A DNA stretch of 64,000 bases from Streptomyces zagrosensis (GTDB lineage: Bacteria > Actinomycetota > Actinomycetes > Streptomycetales > Streptomycetaceae): positions 1-64,000 of the forward strand of contig NZ_JACHJL010000009.1 of the NCBI RefSeq assembly GCF_014203645.1, read 5' to 3'. Position 1 is the first letter of the stretch; every line of letters starts with the position of its first letter. Shown in pieces: positions 16,889 to 26,357 of the stretch. A program made the translations under genes and the position numbers. Below the pieces are notes generated by a model. It had not been told where the DNA came from and searched no databases. It saw only the letters and a list, made by a program, of their open reading frames with translations.

Positions 16889-19387
16889 ATGTCCGTCGAT
16901 GGCGTCATCAGGGGCCCGGCGTCCCGCACCCGCCGCTGCGCCACGCTGTTCGCCGCCGGGGTGCTGCTGCCGCTTCCGTGGCTCACCGGGTGCAGTTCCG
17001 GCGGCGACAAGGACGCGGCGGCGGCTCCCGCCGCACACGATGTCGCCGATGCCTCCCGCGCCGACCTCTCCGGGCGGGGCACGGTGCGCTGGGCCATCGA
17101 CGCCAGGCCCACCACTCTCAACGTCTTCCAGGCCGCCGCCGACGCCGGCACCGAACGGGTGGCCGGTGCCGTACTGCCCACGCTGTTCACCCTCGACAAG
17201 CAGGGCCGGGCCCAGCGCAACGCGGACTATCTGAAATCCGCCGAGATCACCGACCGCGACCCCCAACAGGTCGTCGTCTACCGGCTGAACCCGAAGGCTG
17301 TTTGGAGCGATGGCCGCGCCGTGGGGGTGGCCGACTTCATCGCGCAGTGGCGGGCGCTGCGCGGCAAGAACACCGCGTACTGGACGGCCCGTAACGCCGG
17401 CTACGAGCGGATCAAGCAGGTATCGCCCGGCGCGGAGCCCGGGGAGGTCAAGGTCACCTTCCGCCGGCCGTACGCGGACTGGCGTGCCCTGTTCAGCCCG
17501 CTGTATCCGAAGGACGTGATGGCCAGCCCGAAGGCGTTCAACGAAGGAGTGCGGGACCGGCTTCCGTTGTCGGCCGGCCCCTTCATGTCGAGCGCGACGG
17601 ACACCGAGCGGGGCAGCAGCCGCGACGACGGCAAGCGGGGGCCGGAGCGGTACGACGAGAGGCGGGAGCGGGGGCAAAGGCCCGGTGCGCGAACCGGCAC
17701 TGCGCGAACCGGCACGGCGGAGCACCGTGCGGCGCGGGCCCCCTCGTCGCGCTTGTCGCGCTTGTCGCTGGTGCGTAATCCGCGCTGGTGGGGCGAGCCC
17801 GCGCGGCTGGACAAGCTGGTGTTCACGCCGGTGCCCCGTGCGGAGCGGACCGCTGCATTGGCCGCTGGCACGCTCGACGTGGCCGAGATCGACGCGGCCA
17901 CGGCCGAGCGGATCGAGGAAGCGGGCGGGGCCAAGGAAGCGGGCGGGGCCGAGAACGCGAGGCGGCCCGCCGGCGGCCCACCGCCCGGAAACGGGCCAAA
18001 CGGGGCGGTCGGAGCAGCGCCCCTACTCGGCGGCAGCGCGGCGACCATGACGGACGCGGCGAGTGCGCTGCGCTCCTGGGTGATCGAGTACGGCCCGAAG
18101 GACGCGCGGGACAGGGCGCTGCGAGCGATGGAGGTGGAACGGGCGGCAGCGGTGCGGCGCGCGGTGGAGAACCGGGCGCTGAGCGCCTTCACCGTCCGCA
18201 GGTCCCTTGAGCCCGCTTACACCCAGCTCGCGCTGAACGGCACATCCGGGCCGCTCGCCGATGAGCGAGTACGCCGCGCGATCGCCCGGGCCATCGACCG
18301 GGAGGAACTGGCCGATACGGTGCTGGGCTCGCTCGATCTGTCCGCGAAGCCGCTCGGCAGCCATCTGACCATGGCCGGCCAGCGGGGATACAAGGACAAC
18401 AGTGGCGTCATCGGTGCCCAGGACAACGAGGCGGCCCAGTCGCTCCTGGCCGACGCCGGCTGGCAGCCGGGCGCGGGCGCGGCCCCGCCGAAGTCCACGG
18501 ACGCCAAGCCCGACGCCAAGCCCGACGCCGGGAGGGACAGTGAAGCGGGCGCGAGGTCGGACGCCGGCACTGACAGCAAGCCGGGCGCGAGGTCGGACGC
18601 CAGAACGGACAGCAAGCCGGACGCTGCCCAGGATGCGGCGGAGGAGGCTGGGCGGGCCGGGGAGCAGGACCAGCCCGAGCGGGACCGCCCCGAGGGCCGA
18701 AGTGCGGCGCGTAACGGCGTCAACCAGCACGGTTCCGACCGGGACACCGGCCGATCCGCGGCCCGGGACGGGAGCGCCCGGGAAGGGACCACACGGTCGG
18801 GCACCGTGCCCGGCGGGGCGCCGGTTCGGGTGAAGGACGGCGATCCGCTGCTGCTGCGCTTCGTCCTGCCCGCGGGCCCGGGCACCGAGCAGGTGCGCGA
18901 GGTCGGCGAGCGGATCGCGCGCATGCTGGGCACGATCGGCATCCAGACCGACATCACCCAGGTCACGGACAAGAGGTACTTCAAGGACCACGTCGCCAAG
19001 GGCGACTACGACCTTGCCCTGTACTCCTGGCCCGCTACCGCCTTCCCGGCCACCGACGCCCGTCCGATCTTCGCCAAGCCGCGCCCGGCGGCGGACGGCT
19101 CGCTGCTCGTGGAGCAGAACTACACCCGGGTCGGTACGGATCAGATCGACCAGCTCTTCGACCAGGCGTCCACCGAGTTGGACGAGGACGCGGCACGGAA
19201 GCTGATCCAGCGGGCCGACGCCCGCATCTGGGCCGCGGCCGGTTCCCTTCCCCTCTACCAGCGTCCGCAACTGGTCGCGGTCCGCTCGGGCGTGGCCAAC
19301 GTGGGCGCCTTCGGCTTCAGCACTCCGCGCTACCAGGACATCGGCTACGAGAAGTCCGAGGACGCGAAGGCGGGGGCCGCACAGTGA
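16889..19387 (+). CDS. Family-5 peptide-binding lipoprotein with long low-complexity insertions
   Basis: Extracellular ABC substrate-binding protein of the OppA/DppA family, 832 residues, well above the usual 500-600. The N-terminus has a signal sequence ending in the lipobox LTGC. Family segments include TLNVFQAAADAGTERVAG, KAVWSDGRAV and ARAIDREELADTVLG. Excess length comes from Arg/Gly-rich sequence near 236-290 and a Lys/Asp/Arg/Ser-rich stretch near 528-647, the latter containing a 36-bp DNA duplication (18548-18583, 18584-18619). ATG at 16889 follows CCGGAGGT. No permease or ATPase genes follow, so it is an orphan that may feed one of the three nearby Opp systems. Confidence 0.85.
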   Translation: MSVDGVIRGPASRTRRCATLFAAGVLLPLPWLTGCSSGGDKDAAAAPAAHDVADASRADLSGRGTVRWAIDARPTTLNVFQAAADAGTERVAGAVLPTLFTLDKQGRAQRNADYLKSAEITDRDPQQVVVYRLNPKAVWSDGRAVGVADFIAQWRALRGKNTAYWTARNAGYERIKQVSPGAEPGEVKVTFRRPYADWRALFSPLYPKDVMASPKAFNEGVRDRLPLSAGPFMSSATDTERGSSRDDGKRGPERYDERRERGQRPGARTGTARTGTAEHRAARAPSSRLSRLSLVRNPRWWGEPARLDKLVFTPVPRAERTAALAAGTLDVAEIDAATAERIEEAGGAKEAGGAENARRPAGGPPPGNGPNGAVGAAPLLGGSAATMTDAASALRSWVIEYGPKDARDRALRAMEVERAAAVRRAVENRALSAFTVRRSLEPAYTQLALNGTSGPLADERVRRAIARAIDREELADTVLGSLDLSAKPLGSHLTMAGQRGYKDNSGVIGAQDNEAAQSLLADAGWQPGAGAAPPKSTDAKPDAKPDAGRDSEAGARSDAGTDSKPGARSDARTDSKPDAAQDAAEEAGRAGEQDQPERDRPEGRSAARNGVNQHGSDRDTGRSAARDGSAREGTTRSGTVPGGAPVRVKDGDPLLLRFVLPAGPGTEQVREVGERIARMLGTIGIQTDITQVTDKRYFKDHVAKGDYDLALYSWPATAFPATDARPIFAKPRPAADGSLLVEQNYTRVGTDQIDQLFDQASTELDEDAARKLIQRADARIWAAAGSLPLYQRPQLVAVRSGVANVGAFGFSTPRYQDIGYEKSEDAKAGAAQ

Positions 19388-19688
19388 GCCGGGGCGAGCG
19401 CGCGCGGCCGGGGCCGGGCCGGTGGCGGGGGAGGGGATCGAGGGAGGACAACGGGGAAGGAGCGAAAGAAGCAGGGGGTAAGCGCGGGACAAGGGCAGGT
19501 AAAGACGGGGCTCGCGGGGCCCCGCTGAGCTGCGGGTCGTGGTGCTCCGCAAAGGGCCGGGGAAGGGCTGAGGCGGCCGGTACCGCCCTTGCCCCGTACC
19601 ATGGGGTAAGGCCGAGGCTTTAGATCTGCCCGGCAGCGCGCGTACCGGACCGTACGCCGCGATCCACGATTCCGGGAGAAGCGTCGCA

Positions 19689-21593
19689 GTGCCCACGCGC
19701 CACGATATTCGTAATGTAGCCATCGTCGCCCATGTCGATCACGGCAAGACGACCCTCGTCGACGCCATGCTCAAGCAGGCGGGCGCCTTCGCGGCGCACG
19801 CGGCTGAGAAGCTTGACGACCGGATGATGGACAGCAACGACCTGGAGCGTGAAAAGGGGATCACGATCCTGGCGAAGAATACCGCCGTCAAGTATCACCC
19901 GAAAGACGGTGGTGACCCGATCACCATCAACATCATCGACACCCCTGGCCACGCCGACTTCGGTGGCGAGGTGGAGCGCGGGCTGTCGATGGTGGACGCG
20001 GTCGTGCTGCTCGTGGACGCCTCGGAGGGTCCGCTGCCGCAGACCCGCTTTGTGCTCCGCAAGGCGCTCGCGGCCCGGATGCCGGTCATCTTGTGCATCA
20101 ACAAGACCGACCGGCCCGACTCACGTATCGACGAGGTCGTCAACGAGACGTACGACCTCTTCCTCGACCTGGACGCGGACGAGGAGCAGATCGAGTTCCC
20201 GATCGTCTATGCCTGCGCCCGCGACGGCGTCGCTTCGCTGACCAAGCCGCAGGACGGCACGGTCCCGCCCGACAGCGAAAACCTCCAGCCGTTCTTCGAC
20301 ACGCTGCTTTCGCACGTTCCGGCCCCCGAATACGAAGAGGGTGGCTCGCTCCAGGCGCACGTCACGAACCTGGACGCGGACAACTTCCTCGGCCGTATCG
20401 CGCTGCTGCGGGTGGAGCAGGGCGAGCTGAAGAAGGGGCAGACCGTCGCGTGGATCAAGCGCAATGGCAGCGTTGCCAACGTGCGTATCAGCGAGCTGAT
20501 GATGACCGAGGCGCTGACCCGCAAGCCTGCCGAAAAGGCCGGCCCCGGCGACATCTGCGCGGTCGCCGGCATCCCGGACATCATGATCGGTGAGACCCTG
20601 GCCGACCCGGAGAACCCGGTCGCACTGCCGCTGATCACGGTGGACGAGCCCGCGATCTCGATGACCATCGGCACCAACACCTCCCCGCTGATCGGTCGCG
20701 GTGGCACCGGTAAGGGCGCGGAGAACAAGGCCGTGGTCAAGGACCGCAAGGTCACCGCCCGTCAGGTCAAGGACCGCCTGGACCGCGAGCTGATCGGTAA
20801 CGTCTCGCTGCGCGTCCTGGACACCGAGCGCCCGGACACCTGGGAGGTACAGGGCCGCGGCGAGCTGGCGCTGGCCATCTTGGTCGAGACCATGCGCCGG
20901 GAGGGCTTCGAGCTCACCATCGGCAAGCCGCAGGTGGTCACCAAGGAGATCGACGGCAAGCTGCACGAGCCGATCGAGCGCATCACCATCGATGTGCCCG
21001 AGGAGCACATGGGCGCGGTCACCCAGCTCATGGGCACCCGCAAGGGCCGTATGGACAACATGTCCAACCACGGCTCGGGCTGGGTGCGGATGGAGTTCAT
21101 CGTTCCCTCCCGCGGCCTGATCGGCTTCCGTACGGAGTTCTTGACCAACACCCGCGGTACGGGCATCGCGCACTCGATCCACGAGGGCCACGAGCCGTGG
21201 TTCGGCGAGCTGATCACCCGTAACAACGGCTCTTTGGTCGCCGACCGCTCCGGTGCGGTTACCGCGTTCGCGATGACCAACCTCCAGGAGCGCGGCGTTC
21301 TGTTCACCGACCCGGGCGTCGAGGTGTACGAGGGCATGATCGTCGGGGAGAACTCGCGCGCCGACGACATGGACGTGAACATCACCAAGGAGAAGAAGCT
21401 CACCAACATGCGCTCCGCCAACGCCGATGTCACCGAGTCGATCGTGCCGCCGCGCAAGCTCTCCCTGGAGCAGTCGCTGGAGTTCTGCCGCGACGACGAG
21501 TGCGTTGAGGTGACCCCGGAGGCGGTCCGTATCCGCAAGGTCGTCCTCGACCAGAAGGAGCGCGGCCGGGCAGCCTCCCGCGCCAAGCGCTAA
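19689..21593 (+). CDS. typA: Translational GTPase TypA/BipA
   Basis: Ribosome-associated GTPase of the EF-G family involved in 50S assembly and stress adaptation. It has 634 residues. GTP-binding motifs are AHVDHGKTTL, DTPGHADF and NKTD. The effector region EREKGITILAK and the C-terminal BipA-specific sequence MGTRKGRMDNMSNHGSGWVR are present. GTG at 19689 follows GGGAGAAG. It is monocistronic and ends before a strong hairpin terminator. It lies upstream of the first Opp operon. The call is secure. Confidence 0.97.
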   Translation: MPTRHDIRNVAIVAHVDHGKTTLVDAMLKQAGAFAAHAAEKLDDRMMDSNDLEREKGITILAKNTAVKYHPKDGGDPITINIIDTPGHADFGGEVERGLSMVDAVVLLVDASEGPLPQTRFVLRKALAARMPVILCINKTDRPDSRIDEVVNETYDLFLDLDADEEQIEFPIVYACARDGVASLTKPQDGTVPPDSENLQPFFDTLLSHVPAPEYEEGGSLQAHVTNLDADNFLGRIALLRVEQGELKKGQTVAWIKRNGSVANVRISELMMTEALTRKPAEKAGPGDICAVAGIPDIMIGETLADPENPVALPLITVDEPAISMTIGTNTSPLIGRGGTGKGAENKAVVKDRKVTARQVKDRLDRELIGNVSLRVLDTERPDTWEVQGRGELALAILVETMRREGFELTIGKPQVVTKEIDGKLHEPIERITIDVPEEHMGAVTQLMGTRKGRMDNMSNHGSGWVRMEFIVPSRGLIGFRTEFLTNTRGTGIAHSIHEGHEPWFGELITRNNGSLVADRSGAVTAFAMTNLQERGVLFTDPGVEVYEGMIVGENSRADDMDVNITKEKKLTNMRSANADVTESIVPPRKLSLEQSLEFCRDDECVEVTPEAVRIRKVVLDQKERGRAASRAKR

Positions 21594-21630
21594 CGCTTAC
21601 CGCGCGGGCGCATGGATGCGCATCGTGCTA

Positions 21631-21679
21631 CAGGCCCCAGTCTTCGCGCCGGGTGAACCGGCGTGCGCACTGGGGCCTG
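21631..21679 (+). terminator. typA terminator, nested hairpin
   Basis: CAGGCCCCAGT (21631-21641) pairs perfectly with ACTGGGGCCTG (21669-21679). Inside it, CGCCGG/CCGGCG (21647-21663) forms a second stem with a GTGAA loop. It starts 38 bp after the typA stop. There is no U tract, as is usual in Streptomyces. Confidence 0.75.
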
Positions 21680-22677
21680 CGCGCAGGATGCACCACACCA
21701 CATCCGCCGGATGCGCCACACCGCATGCACCGGGGCGCTCTGCCATGCCTCGGGCGCCCTCTCGCGCCTCCAGCGCCCTCTCTGCCCTGGGCGCCCTGCC
21801 TCGCCCTCAGCGCCCTCGCACGCGCCCGGAAGCCCTGCCCTGCCTCCTTCGCCGCGCAGCGAAATGCAAGGCGTAATCAAGCCAACCGATTTCAACGCCA
21901 TCAGGCCACCGGGCTGGAGCATCGGCCCTGCCGTCTGGTCCCTCGAATGAGGGGGTCTCGACGCTGCGGGTTCAGTCATGCGTACGGGGGCAGTTCGCTC
22001 CGCCCGAGGCGTCGAGCAGCGATCGGCGCGCCCCGACGTAGACCTCAATCGGCCACGGGCATTTTCATGGGCTTGCCGATCGGTTCGCCGCAGCGCTGCG
22101 GCGAAAGAATCTTGGCCTTGATTTTGAATCGCCCCCCGCTGGAAGGGGGTTGACGTATCGACGCAGTCGGCCTTAAATCGCGGCGCTCACCTGCCGTGGT
22201 GCGGTCGAGGTGGCGTCGGTGGCGGTGTGTCGGCCAGCGGTAACCGTCACGCTGTGTCGAAGTGCCGGGTGCGCGGAGCTTCCATCGCTGCCCCTGGGGC
22301 TATTGCCTGGCGGCAGGTCAGGACCGGTCAAGTCAACAAGTTTTCCTCTAACGGGCGTTCGGATATCGGTGAAGGCGTTCCGGATGTTGCGTTAACAGTC
22401 CGTTTCGGGGGTGTCTGTCTGCGATGCCTTTGTCCGGATTTCGGTACTCCGTCCCCGGTTGATGTGACCAAAGTGAGACCCTTTAAGTGTGGTTTACGGG
22501 CCAGGTGTGCTCAATCATGGGGTCCATTGAGCTCGGGTCAATGGGTCACGCGCTGTGGGGAGCGCCGGCCTACGAGCACACTTTGGGGTGCCGGGTCTTT
22601 ATGTCGCTGTCAGGGGTGTCAGCGCGCGGCCGGTGCCCTCTCTCGTAGTGACAGTGGACTCCTGAGGAGGCAAACCC
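21680..22677 (+). promoter_or_regulatory. Long leader/control region of the first Opp operon
   Basis: About 1 kb without a convincing gene. At 21740-21840 GCGCCCTC recurs several times in a C-rich tract. A promoter-like pair TTGACG (22150-22155) and TTAAAT (22173-22178) has 17-bp spacing, and would give a leader of nearly 500 nt. A weaker pair begins at 22459 (TTGATG). Around 22510-22544, CTCAAT, CCATTGA and TCAATGG form two overlapping dyads: CTCAAT/ATTGAG and CCATTGA-N7-TCAATGG. These look like operator half-sites for the Opp operon. The ribosome-binding site GAGGAGG precedes the ATG at 22678. Confidence 0.5.
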
Positions 22678-24303
22678 ATGCGCGGTGCCAATAGCGCCAA
22701 GTGGGTCGCGATGGCGGCAGTTGTGGCGCTCGCCGCGACGGCTTGTGGCGGCGGCGACAGTGACAGTGACAGCAGCGGACCGGCTGATAAGAACGCCAAG
22801 GTCGTCTTCGACAACGGCGAGCCGCAGAAGCCGCTACAGCCGGCGAACACGATGGAGTCGTACGGCAGCGCCGTGATCAGGTCGCTGTTCACGGGCCTGG
22901 TTGACTACGAGGCCGGCACCGGCAAGATCGTCAAGCAGAACGCCGAGAGCATCACCACCAAGGACAACAAGACCTGGACGGTGAAGCTCAAGGCGGGCTG
23001 GAAGTTCCACAACGGCGAGACGGTGACGTCCAAGTCGTACGTGGATGCCTGGAACTGGGCAGCGGCCACCAAGAACAACCAGCAGAACAGCTCCTGGTTC
23101 GCTGACATCAAGGGCTACGAGGACGTTCACCCCGAGAAGGGTGACGCCAAGGGCGACAAGATGTCGGGCCTGAAGGTCGTGGACGACACCACGTTCACCA
23201 TCGAGCTCGTCGCACCGATCCCGTACTTCGAGTACAAGCTCGGCTACGAGGTCTTCTCCCCGCTTCCCTCGGGCTTCTTCGAAGACCCCAAGGGCTACGG
23301 TCAGAAGCCGGTCGGCAACGGTCCCTACAAGTTCGTGAAGTGGGACCACAACAAGCAGATCGACGTGGAGACGTACGCCGACTACCAGGGCAGCAACAAG
23401 CCCAAAAACGGCGGCGTCATCTTCAAGAACTACTCGCAGCCTGAGGCCGCGTACAAGGACCTCACCTCCGACAACGTCGATGTGATCCGCCAGGTCCCGC
23501 CGAACGACCTGCCGAACTACAAGAGCGACCTCGGTGACCGCGCGATCGACCAGGACTACTCGGCGATCCAGACGATCAACCCGGCGTTCTACAACACGCA
23601 GTTCAAGGACATCGACGTCAAGGTCCTCCAGGGCCTGTCGATGGCGATCGACCGGGACACGATCACCAAGACGGTGCTCCAGGGAACCCGCGTCCCGGCC
23701 ACCGGTTGGGTCGCCAAGGACGTGCTCGGCTACCAGCCCGGCGCCTGTGGGGAGTTCTGCAAGTTCGACCCCGCGAAGGCCAAGGACCTGATCAAGCAGG
23801 GTGGTGGCGTCCCGAAGAACGCCATGAAGATCCAGTACAACGCCGATGGCGGCCACAAGGAGTGGGTCGACGCGGTCTGCGGTTCCATCCGCAAGAGCGT
23901 CGGCGTCGAGTGTGTGGGTGACTCGAAGGCCGACTTCCAGGCCGACCTGGAGGCCCGCGACAACAAGCAGGTCAAGTCGATGTACCGGTCCGGCTGGGTG
24001 CTGGACTACCCGTTCAACGGCAACTTCCTGCGCGACCTGTACGGCACCGGCGTCGCCGGCAACAAGGGCGCCTTCTCGGACCCGGCGTTCGACGCGCTGG
24101 TGAAGAAGGCCGACGGCGCCAAGACGGTGGATGAGTCCGCCAAGAACTACAACCTCGCCGAGCAAGAGCTCAAGAAGACCTTCCCTGCCATTCCGCTCTG
24201 GTACTACAAGGTCAACTCTGGTTATTCGAAGAACGTTTCGAATGTGAAGTTCAACCAGAAGGGCGACCCGATCCTCACCGACATCACGGTGAACCAGAAG
24301 TAG
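22678..24303 (+). CDS. Oligopeptide-binding lipoprotein, Opp system 1
   Basis: Extracellular family-5 solute-binding protein of 541 residues. The signal sequence ends in the lipobox ATACGGG. Family segments include KLKAGWKFHNGETVTSKSYV, SMAIDRDTITKTVLQGTR and ADGGHKEWVD. Besides the lipid-anchored Cys it has exactly four cysteines in two close pairs, C357/C361 (CGEFC) and C401/C412, shared with the paralogue at 44591. It captures peptides for the two permeases and two ATPases that follow. ATG at 22678 follows GAGGAGG. A perfect hairpin 15 bp after the stop separates it from the permease gene. Confidence 0.93.
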   Translation: MRGANSAKWVAMAAVVALAATACGGGDSDSDSSGPADKNAKVVFDNGEPQKPLQPANTMESYGSAVIRSLFTGLVDYEAGTGKIVKQNAESITTKDNKTWTVKLKAGWKFHNGETVTSKSYVDAWNWAAATKNNQQNSSWFADIKGYEDVHPEKGDAKGDKMSGLKVVDDTTFTIELVAPIPYFEYKLGYEVFSPLPSGFFEDPKGYGQKPVGNGPYKFVKWDHNKQIDVETYADYQGSNKPKNGGVIFKNYSQPEAAYKDLTSDNVDVIRQVPPNDLPNYKSDLGDRAIDQDYSAIQTINPAFYNTQFKDIDVKVLQGLSMAIDRDTITKTVLQGTRVPATGWVAKDVLGYQPGACGEFCKFDPAKAKDLIKQGGGVPKNAMKIQYNADGGHKEWVDAVCGSIRKSVGVECVGDSKADFQADLEARDNKQVKSMYRSGWVLDYPFNGNFLRDLYGTGVAGNKGAFSDPAFDALVKKADGAKTVDESAKNYNLAEQELKKTFPAIPLWYYKVNSGYSKNVSNVKFNQKGDPILTDITVNQK

Positions 24304-24318
24304 TCGTCGGACGCTGAT

Positions 24319-24352
24319 GCCAGGGGGCGCCCCGAATCGGGCGCCCCCTGGC
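24319..24352 (+). terminator. Intra-operonic hairpin after the Opp1 binding protein
   Basis: GCCAGGGGGCGCCC (24319-24332) and GGGCGCCCCCTGGC (24339-24352) form a perfect 14-bp stem with a 6-nt loop. It sits between the binding-protein gene and permease. It probably acts as a partial terminator or 3-prime stabiliser, raising binding protein over transporter subunits. Confidence 0.75.
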
Positions 24353-24419
24353 CAACGGGGGCAGCCGGTTCCTTACCAGGAACGCGGCTGCTTTCGGCCG
24401 ACCCCAGGACGGAGGCACG

Positions 24420-25346
24420 ATGGGGCGATATGTCGCGCGGCGACTGCTCCAGATGATCCCGGTCTTCATCGGGACGACTTTTCTCATCTTCTTCATGGTG
24501 CGGACCCTGCCGGGTGACCCGATCCGGGCGCTGTGGGGCGACAAGGCACCGGACCCGACACAGCTCGCAGCGCTGCGCCACGAGTACGGGCTCGACAACC
24601 CGATGTGGCAGCAGTACCTCGACTACATGAAGGGCCTGTTCCAGGGCGACTTCGGGACCACGGTCGGTGGCCGACCGGTCTCCGAGATCCTCAGCGACGC
24701 CTTTCCGGTCACGATCAGGCTCGCCCTCATCGCGCTGACCTTCGAGATGGTCCTCGGCCTCGTACTCGGCGTCTTCGCGGGCATGAAGCGCGGCAAGCTC
24801 GTGGACCGCAGCGTGCTGATCCTCACCCTGTTGGTGATCTCGATCCCGGTCTTCGTGCTGGCGTACATCTTCCAGACGGTGTTCGGTACGGAACTCGGGT
24901 GGACCACAGCCACGGTCCAGGACTCCATGAGCGTGGAACAGTTGATCTTGCCGGGCATCGTGCTCGGCTCACTGTCGCTGGCCTATGTGGCCCGGCTGAC
25001 CCGTACCACCGTCGCGGAGAACCTGCGCGCCGACTACATGCGTACGGCACTCGCCAAGGGCCTGCCCCAGCGGCGCATCGTCGTCAATCACCTGCTGCGC
25101 AACTCGCTGATCCCGGTCGTCACCTTCCTGGGTACCGACCTGGGCGCACTGATGGGCGGCGCCATCGTCACCGAGGGCATCTTCAATGTCCAGGGTGTGG
25201 GCGGTGCCCTCTACCAGGGGCTGATCCGGCGTGAGGGAAGCACCGTGGTGGGCATCGTGACCTGCCTGGTCTTCGTCTACCTCGCCATGTCCCTGATCAT
25301 CGACCTGCTGTACGCGGTCCTGGACCCGAGGATTCGCTATGCCTGA
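24420..25346 (+). CDS. Peptide ABC transporter permease (OppB/DppB type), Opp system 1
   Basis: Inner-membrane channel subunit, 308 residues, about six membrane spans. It begins MGRYVARRLLQMIPVFIGTT, the typical DppB N-terminus. The cytoplasmic EAA loop includes ADYMRTALAKGLPQRRIV. The extracellular loop region LWGDKAPDPTQLAALRHEYG is family-typical. ATG at 24420 has GGACGGAGG upstream. It overlaps the next permease gene by 8 nt, so the two are coupled. Nearly the same protein is encoded at 46359 in the second operon. Confidence 0.94.
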   Translation: MGRYVARRLLQMIPVFIGTTFLIFFMVRTLPGDPIRALWGDKAPDPTQLAALRHEYGLDNPMWQQYLDYMKGLFQGDFGTTVGGRPVSEILSDAFPVTIRLALIALTFEMVLGLVLGVFAGMKRGKLVDRSVLILTLLVISIPVFVLAYIFQTVFGTELGWTTATVQDSMSVEQLILPGIVLGSLSLAYVARLTRTTVAENLRADYMRTALAKGLPQRRIVVNHLLRNSLIPVVTFLGTDLGALMGGAIVTEGIFNVQGVGGALYQGLIRREGSTVVGIVTCLVFVYLAMSLIIDLLYAVLDPRIRYA

Positions 25347-26346
25347 AATCTATGACTCCCCGCAGTCAGGCCCCGGGACCCGCGCAAGTAACGCCGCGCT
25401 CGCCGCGAACCGCGGTGAGTCACCGACCAGCCCGAAGGCGCCGGCAGCCGGCCCCGGGCCCGCTGACACGGTGCGCGACGAGCAGGTCCGCAGCCTGTGG
25501 GGCGACGCCTGGCGGGACCTGCGACGCAACCCGTACTTCGTCATCTCCAGCCTGCTCGTGGTGCTGCTGCTGTTCATCGCCGTCTTCCCGAGCTGGTTCA
25601 CCAGTGCCGACCCCCGGGACACGGACCTGACGAACCACTTCCTCACCAAGCCGGAGCTGGGCAGCTTCTTCACGGCCGACTGGTTCGGATACGACAACCA
25701 GGGCCGCAGCATCTACGCCCGGGTCATCTACGGCACCCGCGCCTCCATTCAGGTCGGCGTCGGCGTCACGGTCCTGGTCACCATCTTCGGTGGCCTCATG
25801 GGCATGCTCGCGGGCTACTTCGGTGGCTGGCTGGACGCGCTGCTCTCTCGTGTCACCGACGTGTTCTTCGGCATCCCGTTCCTGCTCGGCGCGCTGGTCG
25901 TGCTGAACGCCTTCACGGACCGCACGGTGAGCGTCGTCATCGGCGCGCTCGCGTTCCTCGGCTGGACCCAGATCGCCCGCGTGATGCGCGCTGCCGTCAT
26001 CACGACCAAACAGGCGGACTACGTGGTGGCCGCGAAGGCACTGGGCGCCGGCACCGGGCGCATCCTGGCGAAGCACATCCTGCCCAACGCCATGGCACCG
26101 GTGATCGTCGTCGCCACCATCGCCCTCGGCGGTTACATCTCGGCCGAGGCGACCCTGTCGTACCTCGGCATGGGTCTCGCGGAACCGACGATCTCCTGGG
26201 GCATCGACATCTCGACCGCGTCCAAGGTGGTGCGGAACAACCCGCACGCCCTGTTCTTCCCGGCCGGCATGCTGACCCTCACGGTCTTCGCGTTCATCAT
26301 GCTCGGCGACGCGGTGCGCGACGCCCTCGACCCGAAGTTGCGCTGA
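25339..26346 (+). CDS. Peptide ABC transporter permease (OppC/DppC type), Opp system 1
   Basis: Second channel subunit, 335 residues. A non-conserved N-terminal tail of about 60 residues precedes LWGDAWRDLRRNPYFVISS, the start of the OppC domain. The GYDNQGRSIYARVIYGTRAS segment and the EAA loop KALGAGTGRILAKHILPNA are clear. The C-terminus MLGDAVRDALDPKLR is typical. ATG at 25339 overlaps the previous stop by 8 nt. The ATPase gene starts 11 bp after its stop. Confidence 0.94.
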   Translation: MPEIYDSPQSGPGTRASNAALAANRGESPTSPKAPAAGPGPADTVRDEQVRSLWGDAWRDLRRNPYFVISSLLVVLLLFIAVFPSWFTSADPRDTDLTNHFLTKPELGSFFTADWFGYDNQGRSIYARVIYGTRASIQVGVGVTVLVTIFGGLMGMLAGYFGGWLDALLSRVTDVFFGIPFLLGALVVLNAFTDRTVSVVIGALAFLGWTQIARVMRAAVITTKQADYVVAAKALGAGTGRILAKHILPNAMAPVIVVATIALGGYISAEATLSYLGMGLAEPTISWGIDISTASKVVRNNPHALFFPAGMLTLTVFAFIMLGDAVRDALDPKLR

Positions 26347-26357
26347 GGGAGGCGTAC

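Noticed and set aside
18023..19723. 566-codon minus-strand frame opposite the orphan binding protein
   Set aside because: Antisense shadow; Arg/Gly-rich composition follows the low-complexity insertions of the real gene.
21616..22694. Short frames in the 1-kb gap after typA
   Set aside because: Three overlapping frames all read Ala/Arg/Pro-rich; none has a good ribosome-binding site, and a strong hairpin and promoter-like elements occupy the region.
25497..26357. N-terminal 287-codon extension of the Opp1 ATPase frame
   Set aside because: It overlaps the permease gene in another phase; the GTG at 26358 with GAGGGAGG is the real start. The same applies to 47526-48368.
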